Shown piece by piece: positions 31,976 through 44,584 of a stretch of DNA of 64,000 nucleotides. The notes beneath the pieces are model-generated. The model saw nothing but the letters and a program-made list of their open reading frames with translations, did no database searches and was not told the origin of the DNA. The stretch spans positions 46,090,325 through 46,154,324 of the forward strand of contig JBCNJP010000006.1 of assembly GCA_039602395.1 (NCBI GenBank), read 5' to 3'. How positions within the stretch are numbered: position 1 is the first letter of the stretch; every line of letters starts with the position of its first letter. The position numbers were made by a program, and so were the translations under genes. The stretch is from Deinandra increscens subsp. villosa (Eukaryota > Streptophyta > Magnoliopsida > Asterales > Asteraceae).

Positions 31976-33178
31976 CAGAAAAAGGCACCTGAATTGCAGG
32001 AGGACAGGGAGCTGGAAGTCAAAGAAGTGCCTCTAGACCCTGAGAATCCTGAAATCCGGGTGCTCGTGGGAACAAGCATCCCAACAAACGTTGAGCAGGA
32101 ATTATTCCAGCTTCTCAAAGCGAGAACTTCAACTTTCGCCTGGAAGCATGAAGATATGACAGGTATCCCTAAACATGTAATTACTCATAGACTTGGTTTA
32201 GATCCTTCTTTCAGGCCTATACAGCAAAAAAGGAGGAAGTTTGCTCCAGAGAAGAATATAATCATCCAGGAGGAAGTCGACAAACTTCTCAAAACAAAGA
32301 TGATCAGAGAAGTCAAGTACCCTAGATGGCTGGCAAACGTGGTGGTGGTCCAGAAGAAGAATGGAAAGTGGAGAGTTTGTGTCGACTACACAGACTTGAA
32401 CAAAGCCTGTCCTAAGGATCCGTTTCCACTTCCTCATATTGATGCTATGGTGGATGCCACGGCTGGTCACGAGATGCTCACTTTTATGGATGCCTCGGCA
32501 GGATTCCAACAAATTCAGATGGAACCATGCGATCAGGAGCATACGGCATTTATGACTCCAACAGGTATATATTGTTATACTGCTATGCCTTTTGGTTTGA
32601 GAAATGCAGGTGCCACCTACCAGAGGCTCGTTAATATGATGTTTAAAGAGCAACTGGGGGACACGATGGAAGTCTACATAGATGACATGGTAGTGAAATC
32701 CAAAAAGGCTGAAGATCATGTCAGGGATCTCCAAACAGCTTTCGATATCATTGATCAGTATAACATGAAGCTCAACCCCTCTAAGTGCCACTTTGGGGTG
32801 CGAGCTGGAAAATTCCTAGGCTACATGGTTACTGAAAGAGGGATAGAAGCAAGTCCAGAGCAGATCAAAGCGATCCTAAATTTGAAGTCCCCATCGAATG
32901 TTAAAGAAGTACAAAGGTTGACAGGGAGAATCGCAGCGCTCAACAGGTTCATTTCAAGATCCTCGGAAAAAAGTAAGGATTTCTATGATATCCTGAGGAA
33001 AAACAAGAGGTTCGAATGGACTGAGAAGCATGAAGAAGCCCTGAGATGCCTAAAAGACTACCTGTCAGCAGCCCCGTTATTGATGAAACCAGACGATGGG
33101 GAGCCGCTATATTTATATCTCGCTGTTTCCGGAAGCTCAATTAGTGCAGTCCTGGTAAAAATTCATCAAGGTCAGCAG
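31970..33178 (+). CDS. Outer Tat pol, 5' part: reverse transcriptase
   Basis: In frame with gag-protease after the leaky stop. RT motifs run in order: WLANVVVVQKKNGKWRVCVD, FMDASAGFQQI, MPFGLRNAGATYQRLV, the active site YIDDMVV (about 32677-32697) and LGYMVTERG. The thumb and the beginning of RNase H follow (LYLYLAVSGSSISAVL). The inner element is inserted after the codon pair QQ at 33173, so the frame then runs into foreign LTR and ends at 33241. The continuation is at 42703. RT copies the element RNA to DNA. The part shown is open, but the protein is cut by the insertion. Confidence 0.9.
33174..33178. repeat. Target site duplication of the inner Tat, left (AGCAG)
   Basis: AGCAG immediately before the inner LTR, repeated at 42703-42707 immediately after it. 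It lies inside the outer RNase H coding region. Confidence 0.95.
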
Positions 33179-34127
33179 TGTTATACCCTGAATTTTCGGC
33201 TGATAATCCAGGGTACAGGTACAGGCCAGGGACAGGAGTGACCCAGGAATTGAATGACCCAGAATTTAACAGGTAAAGTTCAAGTGACCCTGAATGTACC
33301 AGAAACGAGGTAATGTCTCGGGGTGTCTCTATAATCCAGGGAAGTCTATATTTACGTTACTCATTTTGGTTGTATATTATGATGACCCATGATGAGTCTA
33401 ATCCAGGTTCACTCTTATTTTATAGATGACCCAGCATGTGGAAATGACCCTGCATGCTAGGACATCGTTACTAACGTATTTTGTGCCTTTATGTAAGTGA
33501 CGACAGGTTGACAAAGTCACTCAAACGGTCGAATAAGGAAAGCTGAAGACTCATTTAGCACGTGGTCAAAGTCAGTTGGCTGGAAACTCGGTCAACCAAC
33601 GGAAATAGACGTTGAAGAGGAGATCCCTGAAATATCGGAAGAACAGTTGGAGACCCCTGGAATATCGGACGAGTCATTAGAGCTCTCGGAGTATAAATAG
33701 GACCTTTAGTCGTTTATTTTCGATTCATTCGAGCTTTACTCATTGTATTCTCGTACTTTGCATCTGCAAACTCAAGTGTACTCAAACATTTAAGTGATCA
33801 ATAAATTGGTAGCGTGTGTTATCGCTACCCGGGGTTTTTATGCCGGCGGTGCCTTAGAGACATCTAAGGGCTAAGGGCTTTTCCCTAGTAAAAATTCTCG
33901 GTGTTCCTGCTTACATTTAAGGTTTCATTTGTGTTATCCAAATTATAAAACAATTACTTGATTTAATTCACGTTTTGCCCAGGATTTTACCTGTTGCCCC
34001 TGGAATTCGACTACTGTCCCAGGATTTTTGCAAACTTTCTTCACAAATTGATCTTTGGCACTAAACCTCACTATCAAATTTGGTTCAATTTTTACTAATC
34101 TAGCTTTGGTAATTTTTAGCCAAAACA
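33179..34127 (+). repeat. Inner Tat left LTR
   Basis: TGTTATACCC ... GCCAAAACA, 949 bases. A TATAAATAGG box lies at about 33692. It is followed by the ATTTGGCGCCCACCGTGG primer site. Confidence 0.95.
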
Positions 34128-34234
34128 ATTTGGCGCCCACCGTGGGGCAATTGGTGTCAATCTTTTGTCAAACTCTTTTTAGATTCATCCTAAACTTGCT
34201 TTTTACCAAAATCTATCAAAAAAAGTCAACACAA

Positions 34235-35994
34235 ATGAACACCTCGAATGTCTCGGTTTCTGCTGTAACTGCTTCAACAACTAGAGTTACCCAACCAGGT
34301 CCAAGGACTAGTATTTCGACAAGTGGAGTCACTTCATCAGCTCCAGGGTTTAATGCCTCAACTTCAGCTACGCGCAGTGACGGACCGGTAGTCAACCATG
34401 AAGTGATCGAAATTGAAAACATCCCAGAAGACCCTGTCTTAATATCTGACACTGATATCTTAGCCACATTCGGTAAATTGGAGCGCCACATGGAACTCCA
34501 ACAGAAGGTGAACCAGGAATTCATGGCTCAATTGACCAGCTTGAGATCAGAGTTACCCAGGGCCACGACGGCTCAGCCGTCGCCACTCGACCCCAGAATT
34601 CTGAATTTTAGTACCCCTGGAAGCAATTCCAGGGTACACGAAGGTGTCACCCCATCGAACGGAAGATCAACGTTCTTCCCTACTCAAATGGCCCATGCTG
34701 ATCTACCCAGGGCGTCTATCATCAGGGAACCAGTCGTTAATCCTGGGACAAATATACCCCAGGATGTCGGTAATACTCCCCAAACTTTCACCCATTATGC
34801 TAATACTAACAATTCAGTGCAGGATTCAGGGATCAGCCCATAAGTGGAACGAGAGATTCAGAAACTCAAGCAGATGATTTCAAGCGTCCCAGGAGTTGTG
34901 CAGCCTATCCCCGAAGTTGGTCCAGCAAGCCATAGGGTATCCAGGTTTGCTCCACCAATTTGTGATGTGGAGATACCCAAGAGGTTTCAAACTCCCAGCA
35001 TGAAACCTTACGTTGGCACAACAGACCCTGAAGAACATGTGGCGCAGTATCGTGAAAGAATGGAGGTTATCTACATGCCCCCTGAAATTAAGGAGGCATG
35101 CCTATGCAAAGGATTCGGATCTACTTTGACAGGAGCAGCCTTGAAATGGCTCCTGAATGTTCCCCCTTACTCTATTACTTCATTTTCACACTTAATTAAT
35201 TTGTTTAACAGTCAGTTCTCTTGCAGCCGCAGCTTTGAAAAACTAACGAGCGATTTGTATAGGGTGACCCAGAATGCAGGCGAAACCCTAAGGAATTTTG
35301 TTAGCAGGTTTAGCAGGGAAGCCTTGGAGATACCAAACATGGACATGGCAACCGCGGTTCAGGCCTTCAAGATGGGGCTCAACAAAGACTCACCATTCTA
35401 TCAAGATCTAGTCATGAATCCATGTCATAACATGGACGAAGTCCATCACAGGGCGATACGCTTCATCAGGCTGGAGGAGGACAAGCAAATCCTGGGAAAG
35501 GGTGAATCCTCCCCAGGATTCAACAGCTCCAACAGGAAATCGGAATCCTCACATCCTAGGTCGCAGCGATCTAAGCCATACTCAAGGCCCGACGAACGTC
35601 GAGTGAACAGTGTGGACCAGGATAAAGAGGAAGAAGAATAACCTTCCATTAATGATTATTGCTTTACTACTGACGTTTCTGGTATTATGTTTGCTATGCA
35701 GGACCTTGGAGACAAAGCAAGGTGGCCCAAGAAAAATGATAAACCTTCCACCTGGAAGGATAAATCCAAGTGGTGTGCTTACCATGAAGACTTTGGTCAT
35801 CAGACCGAGGATTGCATGGCCCTGAGAAGGGAAATCAGCTATCTACTTAGCAAAGGCTACTTGAAAGAGCTCCTGGGAAAAAAGAAGGATAAATCCAGGG
35901 AACAGAACTTAAAATCCAGGGACAATGGTGCAAGATCCCAGGATTTTGGACGTCCTGATGACCATCTTGAAAGAGCATCCTCTCCGCCCCGGAC
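34235..35994 (+). pseudogene. Inner Tat gag (two stops, then a frameshift)
   Basis: It starts at ATG 34235 and is homologous to the outer gag throughout: FQTPSMKPYVGTTDPEEHV (capsid region, about 34985), CLCKGFGSTLTGAALKWL, and the Cys/His segment WCAYHEDFGHQTEDC (about 35770). TAA at 34841-34843 and TAA at 35639-35641 interrupt the frame. Near 35995 one base is missing compared with the outer copy, moving the rest into another frame that continues as protease-RT. No functional gag can be made from this copy. Confidence 0.85.
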
Positions 35995-38463
35995 GCTAAG
36001 GTACTACATTTTATTTCTGGTGGTTCTGACATTTGTGGTACCTCCTATTCTGCAGCTAAGAGGCATGCCAAGGAATCCAAGTCAGAAAGAGAGGGGAGAC
36101 CCAGGAAGAGCTCTGTCCAACCTGATGTCAAGGATATTGTATTCGGGGAAGACGATAAACTCGATATCATAGACCCTCATCATGACGGATTGGTGATAAC
36201 ACTTCACATTGCCAACAACATCGTGAAGAGAATCTTAATAGATGGGGGCAGTTCAGTAAATATAATCCAGCTGGAAGCTTTGCAAAAGATGGGAATCCCA
36301 CATTCAGAGATCGTTTCGAAATCCACGGTACTCGCGGGTTTCAGTGGTGAAACAAAAAATACCTTGGGTGAAATCAAGCTTCCAGTCTACGTTGAAGGGC
36401 TTAACTCAGTTCAGCGTTTCTGTGTGATGGATGCACTATCGGGGTACAATGTAATCCTGGGTAGACCCTGGATTAGAGAAGTGAAGTTCCCCAGGTGGCT
36501 AGCCAATGTGGTGGTAGTGGGCAAGAAGAATGGTAAATGGAGGGTATGCGTGGATTACACGGACCTGAATCGTGCATGCCCAAAAGATCCATTCCCACTA
36601 CCTCACATAGATTCCATGGTTGACGCGACAGCAGGCCACGAAATGTTGACTTTCATGGACGCTACCTCAGGATTTCAACAAATCCAGATGGAACCCCAGG
36701 ATCAGGAAGATACGGCATTCATAACACCAACAGGTATATATTGTTATATAGTTATGCCCTTTGGACTAAAAAATGCAGGGGCAACGTACCAGAGATTGGT
36801 CAATATGATGTTCAAAGAAAAACTGAGGGACACGATGGAGGTGTATATCGACGATATGGTAGTGAAATCCAGGGTCACCAATGACCATGTCCAGGATGCC
36901 AAGGATTCCTTTGACATCTTAGACAAATACAACATGAAGTTAAACCCAGAAAAGTGCCATTTTGGGGTTGGAGCAGGCAAATTCCTGGGATACATGGTAA
37001 CTAAGAGAGGCATAGAGGCAAGTCCAGAGCAGATCAGAGCAATAGCCAACTTACAATCACCATCCAGCACCAAAGACGTCCAAAGACTTACAGGTAGAAT
37101 TGCTGCCCTGAACAGATTTATATCAAAATCCTCGGAAAGATGCAGGGAATTCTACGATATTCTAAAGAAGAACAAGAAATTCGAGTGGAAGGAAGAACAC
37201 GAGAAGGCATTCCAAGATTTGAAAACATACTTGTCCACGGCACCCTTGCTGATGAAGCCTAATCCAGGGGAGCCCCTGTCCCTGTATTTAGCAGTTTCCA
37301 GGAATACGGTAAGTGCAGTCCTGACCAAGGATGCAGAAGGTCAGCAACACCCTGTTTATTATGTAAGTAAAAGTCTACTTGATGCTGAATCCAGGTATTC
37401 ACACCTTGAAAAACTTATATTAGCCCTAAGTATGGCATCTACTAAACTTAGACACTATTTTGAAACTCATACAATTCATGTTAGAACTAACTATCCCATA
37501 AAGTCTGTTTTGAGAAAACCAGAAATGTCAGGACGAATGGCTAAGTGGTCGGTGAAGCTGAAGGCATATGATCTGATCTACGAGGCTAGAACAGCTATGA
37601 AATCCCAGGCTCTAGCCGATTTTGTGGCTGATTTCAGTACTGACATACAACAAGAAGCGGACCATGAATTCCAGCAGCTTCAACAAAAAGAAATTTCAGG
37701 GTGCTGGACCTTGTTCACTGATGGAGCATCAAATATCAGGGGGACAGGCCTAGGAATTGTACTGAAATCACCACAGGGGGACATGATACCCCAGGCTGTA
37801 AGATGTGGATTTCAAGCAACTAACAATGAAGCTGAGTATGAAGCCCTAATTGCTGGGTTACACTTAGCATTACACTTGGGAATTCAGCACATCCAGGTAT
37901 ATGTTGACTCTCTTCTTTTAGCTAACCATTTTAATGGATCTTATGCAGCTAAAGGAGAGAAGCTAATTAAATACTTGGAAGTGGTAAAAAGAATGTCCCA
38001 GGATTTTCAAAATTTCAATATTCTACAAGTACCAAGGGAGGAGAATGCTGAAGCGGATGCATTGGCAAACTCAGGATCAGCATTCAAGGCTCTTGAAGAC
38101 ACTCATATTCCTATATTTCATATACTAACACCAGCCATAGACCAAGGTACAGATACCCAGGATTCCGCTATAGCAGATGAAATCCTAGTATCCAGTACCC
38201 AGGATTCTTCAACCCAAGAGGAATCCTGGACCAGACCAATTATTCAGTATTTGCAGGATGGTACTATTCCAGGGAATGAAAAGGATGCCCGTGCATTCAA
38301 GATAAGGGTAGCCAGGTACGTGATTATCAAAAATATATTGTATAGAAAATCTTTTGCAGGTGTATATTTGAGATGCTTGGAGAAGGATCAAGCCCAGGAA
38401 GTTCTCAAAGATATCCACGAAGGCGATTGTGGAAATCACACAGGGGGCATATTGGTTAGCTAA
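35995..38463 (+). pseudogene. Inner Tat protease-RT-RNase H, junction deleted, integrase missing
   Basis: It is open from about 35997 to 38463. The protease active site LIDGGSSVNII (about 36236) leads to VILGRPWIREVKFPRWLANV, where protease is joined directly to RT at about 36478. The protease C-terminus, the leaky stop and the RT N-terminus (about 490 bases in the outer copy) are gone but the frame is kept. RT has YIDDMVV (about 36845). The first RNase H and then the archaeal-type RNase H (LFTDGASNIRGTGLGIVL, ATNNEAEYEAL) are intact. The frame ends soon after CGNHTGG, the integrase zinc finger, because the integrase core is deleted. Only the last codons of pol (NMEGDLLPRPWNEIHLKAYF, about 38465-38524) remain beyond. 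Confidence 0.88.
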
Positions 38464-38526
38464 TATGGAAGGAGACCTACTACCACGACCTTGGAATGAA
38501 ATACATTTAAAGGCATATTTCATGTA

Positions 38527-39713
38527 AGGCTTCCTGTCCCAGGATTCGACTACCCAGGTATGTGTTTGATTTTAAGTTAATGCTGGAAATCCAGGTTAGT
38601 TCTTCTCACTCAATTTATTCCGTTTATTTCTTTACCTTCGTTATTTATTTATTAACATCAGTTACTTGTTACATTTTATTTTGAAATTGGTATTCAACGT
38701 CTTGAATTCGCTAAGATCTATGTTTTGCCCAGAATCCAGGGTATCCCAGGATTCTGGGTACCTCACATGCAGGATATTCAAAAAATCAAAACATATGGAA
38801 CAAAGCATGCTCGAGACACTCCAATTCGACAACAATCAGCGTATATCTCCTAAGTTTGAGACTGGCCATCTCACCTCCGTATGGGTAAGGCCTACGCCCA
38901 TTTCTAAGGTTTAAGGGTTGAACATCCTCCATTCGAATATGGGCTATCACGCCTCGCCCGGGACGCACGTGGCAATTTTTGCCCCGCCCGAGACGCACGT
39001 GATCCAAGTATGAAACCCTGGGATTGTGGGATCATCCGTGTTGATAGCATTGGTGGCAACCTCCCAATCCAGGGACATATGCGGATCCCTTAAGGTTAAA
39101 AACGATTAACGCGTTTTCGAGATGGATTGGTGCTAACGTACCAACTTAAGACTCCGAGGACATGCCCTAGCCGGTCAGTACGACTAAGAGGAAATCCCTA
39201 GTTCGCCAGTACGGCACCGGGCATGACCCCAGAAATAACTCGAGAGACTGCCCAGTGGCCCAGGATTATTAATCCAGGGTCATGACGGTTAAAACCTAAG
39301 CAAATTAACTACTTGGCTAGTTAATTCTAATCTTTATGTTCATTTGACAGGGAACATTCACAAGGTTACCAAGGCTATGAGGATTCCTAAATCCTGGGGA
39401 CAACCCAGGAATTCTAAGGTAAACCCTAGGATAGTTCTACACAACAACGAGTGTTCTTTTTGAATATCCTGAACAAGAGCATATAGCTAAAACAGTTATA
39501 TATATATATATAAAGAACCCAACCTGGGCCCGGAAAAGCTCCGGACGTCCCAGGGTGGGAACATATCAAAAGACCCTGGATTCCGCATCCAGGGGTGGGA
39601 CATTGTCTAAAACAAAATAAACCGGGAAACATCGTCCGGCATTACATCACATGCATAAAAATAAAATTGTTTTTAAAACATCAACCAAAAGACAAGAAGG
39701 CGACCCCTGTTCT
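38527..39713. other. Inner Tat spacer between pol and the antisense gene
   Basis: Noncoding. It contains a local duplication CGCCTCGCCCGGGACGCACG / CCGCCCGAGACGCACG (about 38949-39000), repeated CCAGGRTT-type words, and a short (TA)n at 39498-39511. The outer element has a spacer at the same place with its own short duplications. Confidence 0.6.
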
Positions 39714-41455
39714 TCAAGCTGCATCTTGGGGCACCTCCTTAGCTTCACCAACTGAGACCTCCTCCGCTGCCTCGGACCTCTGGACTGGCTGCTCTCCTTC
39801 CTTCGGCTGGTCGATCTCCATGGCGTGGCTAGCGGGATCCTTGGACGGGGTACCCTTGCTAGACCTAGGCTCGGCATCAGGGTCACACCCAGCGGGGATG
39901 GTTGCGCCTAATTCGCGCAGTTTGTTTGCCCATCCAGTCACATCCCACTTGGGGTTCTGAAACCCGAGATCCTTAGCCTCCTTTGCCATTTTCAACCTGC
40001 ATTGAAAAAGGGAGATGCGAGCAATGAGCTTGCCTTCATCGTCCTTTGCAGCCAAAGCAGCTTCATGAGTAGTCCGTGCCTCTACTGCCTTCTTCTCGAG
40101 ATCCTGCACCAGCCCCAGGTTTTTGTTGGCCGCTATCCTAACCGAGTTCAACTCCTTGGTCAGAGCGGCAACCTCTTTCTTGGCAGAAGCCTCAGCATCC
40201 TGGGCCCGCTTTTCAGCAGCCCAGACCAGTTCCAGGAATCGCCCAGTAATCTACAGGAAAAGGTAATTTGATTAATATTTAAGACCTTGAATTAGTTCGT
40301 TGTATAGAACATTCAGGGGTACCCATGATTAACTTACTTGGCGAGAAGAAGCCTCGGCATGGGCACGAAGCTCAGCAGCATCCAGATTCTCCAGAGATTG
40401 CACGACAAGAGCGGTAGCAGTAAAACTGGCCCTGGTCTTGTGCTTGGTGCCAGAGGTCTTTGAGGAAGGAGCTTTGGGAGCAGTCATAGGTTCGGTCTTC
40501 ACGGAGGTAACAACTTGCAGGTCCTGTTCAGATTCACCTAGCAGAAGGTCGTCCAGATCAAGGTTTTCCAGGTTGATGGGAGTGGCGGCAGCTAGAAAAC
40601 AGAAGTGTCAAAAACTAATAGAGTCCAAGGCACAAAAGGCAGGGTACCGGTGTACTTACAGCTTGACATACTATGCGAAGTGGAGGAAACGGCTTGGTGA
40701 AGATCAGCCCCGAATTCTCTATCAGCTTCACTGATGCTCAGGAAGGCCACGAATCTCTCGAGCGTCCCTGGATTAGCTGGACCGATGGAACTCAAGCTGG
40801 GAACTGCAAAACAAAAATCCAAGGTTAGTATTTGAATAAGATATAATCCTGATCCCTAATGCAGGTAAAAACCTACCATCTACTCTCCACCTAATTGGAA
40901 GGCTCATCCCTCCTGGAATAGTCGACCTCTTCACGAAGAAAAACTTCCCTTTCCATTCCTCATGAAACGAAGCCCGAGGAACCATCTGAACTTCTTTGTT
41001 CAAAGCTTTGAACAGGAATCGATTATTACCGTGGGACTTGAGCTCGTAACCCAGGGCCAGCTCAGACAAGCCGACCTGGGAGTCGAACTCGTCGTTCAGA
41101 CGGTCGATGGTGCCCAGGATTCTCCAAATGATAGGAAGGGTTTGGGCGAAAGCCAGGCCAGTAACTTTGAAGAAATCGGCCAAGAGACCGGTGAAAGGGA
41201 ACGAGAGACCCATGGCGAAGGGTGTAAATGGAAAACAGACCCAAGTCTCCGAACAGAAATCTGATCGGAGTCTTACGTCGAAAGGCCTGATCTCAGTGGA
41301 TTCAGGGAAGAGACCCGACGACAACAATGCAGCGATGTCGCCGTCGGTAAAGTGCAGGTCTCGAGCGCTCGGCTCTGGAGGTAATGCTGGTCGAGGAAAT
41401 CCTCAATCCCAGTCTTTCTAGTTAAGGTTTCCGACCGAATCTTCTTTCGAGTCAT
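39714..41455 (-). pseudogene. Inner Tat antisense gene, four exons, one frameshift
   Basis: Exons on the minus strand: 41455-40877, 40803-40660, 40591-40338 and 40250-39714, all with GT-AG borders. Exon phases match the outer copy. Exon 1 holds the conserved domain (IRPFDVRLRSDF, TWVCFPFTPFAMGLSFPF, FFKVTGLAFAQTLPIIWRIL, GKFFFVKRSTIPGG). This resembles, from memory, the plant family named putative gypsy type transposon (Transposase_28). Exon 4 is Ala/Glu/Lys-rich and looks coiled-coil (about 40250-39960), ending with an acidic tail. One base appears to be missing near 41395, early in exon 1, so the ATG at 41455 is out of frame with the domain; the rest is open. A TATA-like CATTAAATACT lies about 130 bases upstream of the ATG (41586-41596). 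Confidence 0.75.
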
Positions 41456-41753
41456 GGTCGGAGTTAATGGAGAAGAAGACTATGGCGAAAGTTTACCTGA
41501 ATGAAGAAAATCGGAAGCTGGAAACGTCGGAGGAAAACCCTTGCTCTCGAGAAATTTGTGTGAAGAAAGGAGAGGTTAAGGGTAGTATTTAATGAAAAGG
41601 AGAAGTTACAGAGGTGATGGGAGGTCGCTTGGGACGTGGCATCATGGATGCGAAATTAGCGGACACGATTGAAGCAAGGGGCGATGTGACCCAAAATTTG
41701 AAATTTTCACAGCTGTAAATTCTATCCACAACTCGCGAAAATTTGGGGGCAAT

Positions 41754-42702
41754 TGTTATACCCTGAATTTTCGGCTGATAATCCAGGGTACAGGTACAGG
41801 CCAGGGACAGGAGTGACCCAGGAATTGAATGACCCAGAATTTAACAGGTAAAGTTCAAGTGACCCTGAATGTACCAGAAACGAGGTAATGTCTCGGGGTG
41901 TCTCTATAATCCAGGGAAGTCTATATTTACGTTACTCATTTTGGTTGTATATTATGATGACCCATGATGAGTCTAATCCAGGTTCACCCTTATTTTATAG
42001 ATGACCCAGCATGTGGAAATGACCCTGCATGCTAGGACATCGTTACTAACGTATTTTGTGCCTTTATGTAAGTGACGACAGGTTGACAAAGTCACTCAAA
42101 CGGTCGAATAAGGAAAGCTGAAGACTCATTTAGCACGTGGTCAAAGTCAGTTGGCTGGAAACTCGGTCAACCAACGGAAAGAGACGTTGAAGAGGAGATC
42201 CCTGAAATATCGGAAGAACAGTTGGAAACCCCTGGAATATCGGACGAGTCATTGGAGCTCTCGGAGTATAAATAGGACCTTTAGTCGTTTATTTTCGATT
42301 CAATCGAGCTTTACTCATTGTATTCTCGTACTTTTCCTCTGCAAACTCAAGTGTACTCAAATGTTTAAGTGATCAATAAATTGGTAGCGTGTGTTATCGC
42401 TACCCGGGGTTTTTATGCCGGCGGTGCCTTAGAGACATCTAAGGGCTAAGGGCTTTTCCCTAGTAAAAATTCTCGGTGTTCCTGCTTACATTTAAGGTTT
42501 CATTTGTGTTATCCAAATTATAAAACAATTACTTGATTTAATTCACGTTTTGCCCAGGATTTTACCTGTTGCCCCTGGAATTCGACTACTGTCCCAGGAT
42601 TTTTGCAAACTTTCTTCACAAATTGATCTTTGGCACTAAACCTCACTATCAAATTTGGTTCAATTTTTACTAATCTAGCTTTGGTAATTTTTAGCCAAAA
42701 CA
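41754..42702 (+). repeat. Inner Tat right LTR
   Basis: Same ends and length as 33179-34127. It is preceded by AATTTGGGGGCAAT, a polypurine-type tract. Confidence 0.95.
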
Positions 42703-44584
42703 AGCAGCATCCGGTATATTATGTAAGTAAAACTCTGCTAGACGCAGAATCCAGGTATTCTCACCTTGAAAAGTTAATTTTATCTCTCATAATGGCTTCC
42801 ACTAAACTTAGGCATTATTTTGAAACCCATACTATAATTGTGATGTCTAACTATCCTATCAAGGCAGTTCTCAGGAAGCAGCAAATGTCAGGAAGGATGG
42901 CTAAATGGGCAGTCAAACTGAGTGCCTACGACATCAAGTATGAACCAAGAACAGCAATCAAATCCCAAGCATTAGCTGACTTTATGGCGGATTTCAGCAG
43001 TGACATTGAACCAGAAGTTGAAAAGGAAGTCCAGCAACTCGAGAAGCTCAAAGAAGACTAGATCCTCTATACCGACGGCTCCTCGAATGTCAGAGGAACA
43101 GGGCTGGGAATCCTGCTAAAATCGCCACAGGGGGACATAATACCTTTATCCATATCCTGTGAATTCCAGGCTACCAATAATGAAGCTGAATATGAGGCTT
43201 TAATTGCTGGATTGCAGCTGGCTAAGGATATGGGAATCCTATCCATACAAGTGTTTGTTGATTCTCTCTTATTAACTAACCAATTTAATGGCTCTTATAG
43301 GGGAGAATCTGATCAAATATCTCGAAATTGTTAAAAAATTGTCTCTATTTTTCGAAAATTTTAGCATTTCGCAGGTACCAAGAGAAGATAATGCAGAAGC
43401 CGACGCCTTGGCGAACTTGGCCTCATCACATTGGCTCAAAGACCATGAAACCTTACTCACCTACACACTCAACTCTTTCAGGTGTCTACTTAAGGTGCTT
43501 AGAAAAGTCAGAAGCTCTAGAGGTGCTTGAAGACATCCATAGTGGAGATTGCGGGAACCATACCGGGGGCAGGGCACTGTTCTCTAAGGTTCTCAGGTTC
43601 AGATACTATTGGCCAACCATGAAGAAGGATGCCGCGAGCTTCTCACAAAAATGCGATGCTTGTCAAAGACATGGCAATATCCTCCACCAACCTGCTGAGC
43701 ATCTGCATCCTATAGTATCCCCATGGCCATTCATGAAATGGGGCATGGATATTGTGGGTAAGCTGCCAAAGGCTCCCGGAGGAAAAGTGTTTATGCTTGC
43801 CATGACGGATTACTTTTCCAAATGGATTGAAGCAGAAGCCTATGTTCAAGTAAGAGAGAAATAAGTGATATCCTTCATCAAAAGGAACATCCTCACTAGA
43901 TTTGGGATTCCGGCAGAGATCATATGCGATAATGGCTCCCAGTTTATAGGCAAGAGAACAACAAGCTTTTGTGAAAGCTGGGGCATCAAGATGATCACTT
44001 CAACACCTGTCCACCCCCAAGCTAATGGGCAGGCAGAATCCAGTAATAAAATCATAATCAACAATCTCAAAAAGAAGTTGGGCTCCAAGAAAGGTAAATG
44101 GCTTGAGGAGCTGCCATTTGTCCTTTGGGCGGACAGAACTACACCTAAAAATGCTACTGGCCAAACACCATTCTCGTTAGTGTTTGGGGCAGAAGCTGTG
44201 ATCCCTACAGAAATGGTACTCCCGACAGCCAGAGTTAACTGCCAGGATCCTGAAACCAATAGCCAGAATCTCCTTCAGGATCTTGAAACGATTGAGGAGC
44301 TCAGAGATATGGCCAAAATCCGGATGGCTTCTTATCAACAACGGATAGCAAAATCTTATAACAAGAACACCAGGCTAAGAAGATTCCAAGTAGGTGATTT
44401 GGTTTTGAGGAAAGCTTTTCAGAATACTACCAATCCTGCTGATGGGAAGTTGGCACCCAAGTGGGAAGGCCCTTACCTTATTGATTCTGAAGAGGGTAAG
44501 GGGGCATACCGTTTGGTGAATATGGAAGGAGAACCTCTGCCAAGAGCCTGGAACGCCATACACCTCAAAGCTTATTTTGTGTGA
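42703..44584 (+). pseudogene. Outer Tat pol, 3' part: RNase H, archaeal-type RNase H, integrase
   Basis: It continues the outer pol after the inner element. First RNase H to about 43058, TAG at 43059-43061 (Trp expected), then archaeal-type RNase H (LYTDGSSNVRGTGLGILL). An 8-base deletion near 43297 shifts the frame, and about 250 bases are missing near 43480 between RNase H and integrase compared with the inner copy. Integrase follows: zinc finger (GNHTGG ... CDACQRHG), core residues MDIVGKLP, CDNGSQF and HPQANGQAE, with TAA at 43862-43864 inside the core. The last 239 codons to 44584 are open. These breaks prevent a complete pol protein. Confidence 0.9.

Larger units (their letters stand above)
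33179..42702 (+). mobile_element. Inner Tat-lineage retrotransposon nested in the outer one
   Basis: 9.5 kb with LTRs 33179-34127 and 41754-42702 (both 949 bases, about nine differences by my comparison), primer site at 34128, gag, a protease fused to RT, RNase H and archaeal-type RNase H, no integrase core, a spacer, and an antisense four-exon gene. It is related to the outer element across all coding parts but has different LTRs. Gag has two nonsense codons and one frameshift. Two internal deletions remove the protease-RT junction and almost the whole integrase. It is non-autonomous but recently inserted. Confidence 0.95.

Noticed and set aside
32198..32791. 197-codon minus-strand frame inside outer RT
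   Set aside because: Shadow of the conserved RT reading frame on the other strand.
39426..39632. Small minus-strand protein near the inner spacer
   Set aside because: Crosses a (TA)n tract and repeats of the spacer; not part of the antisense gene exons.
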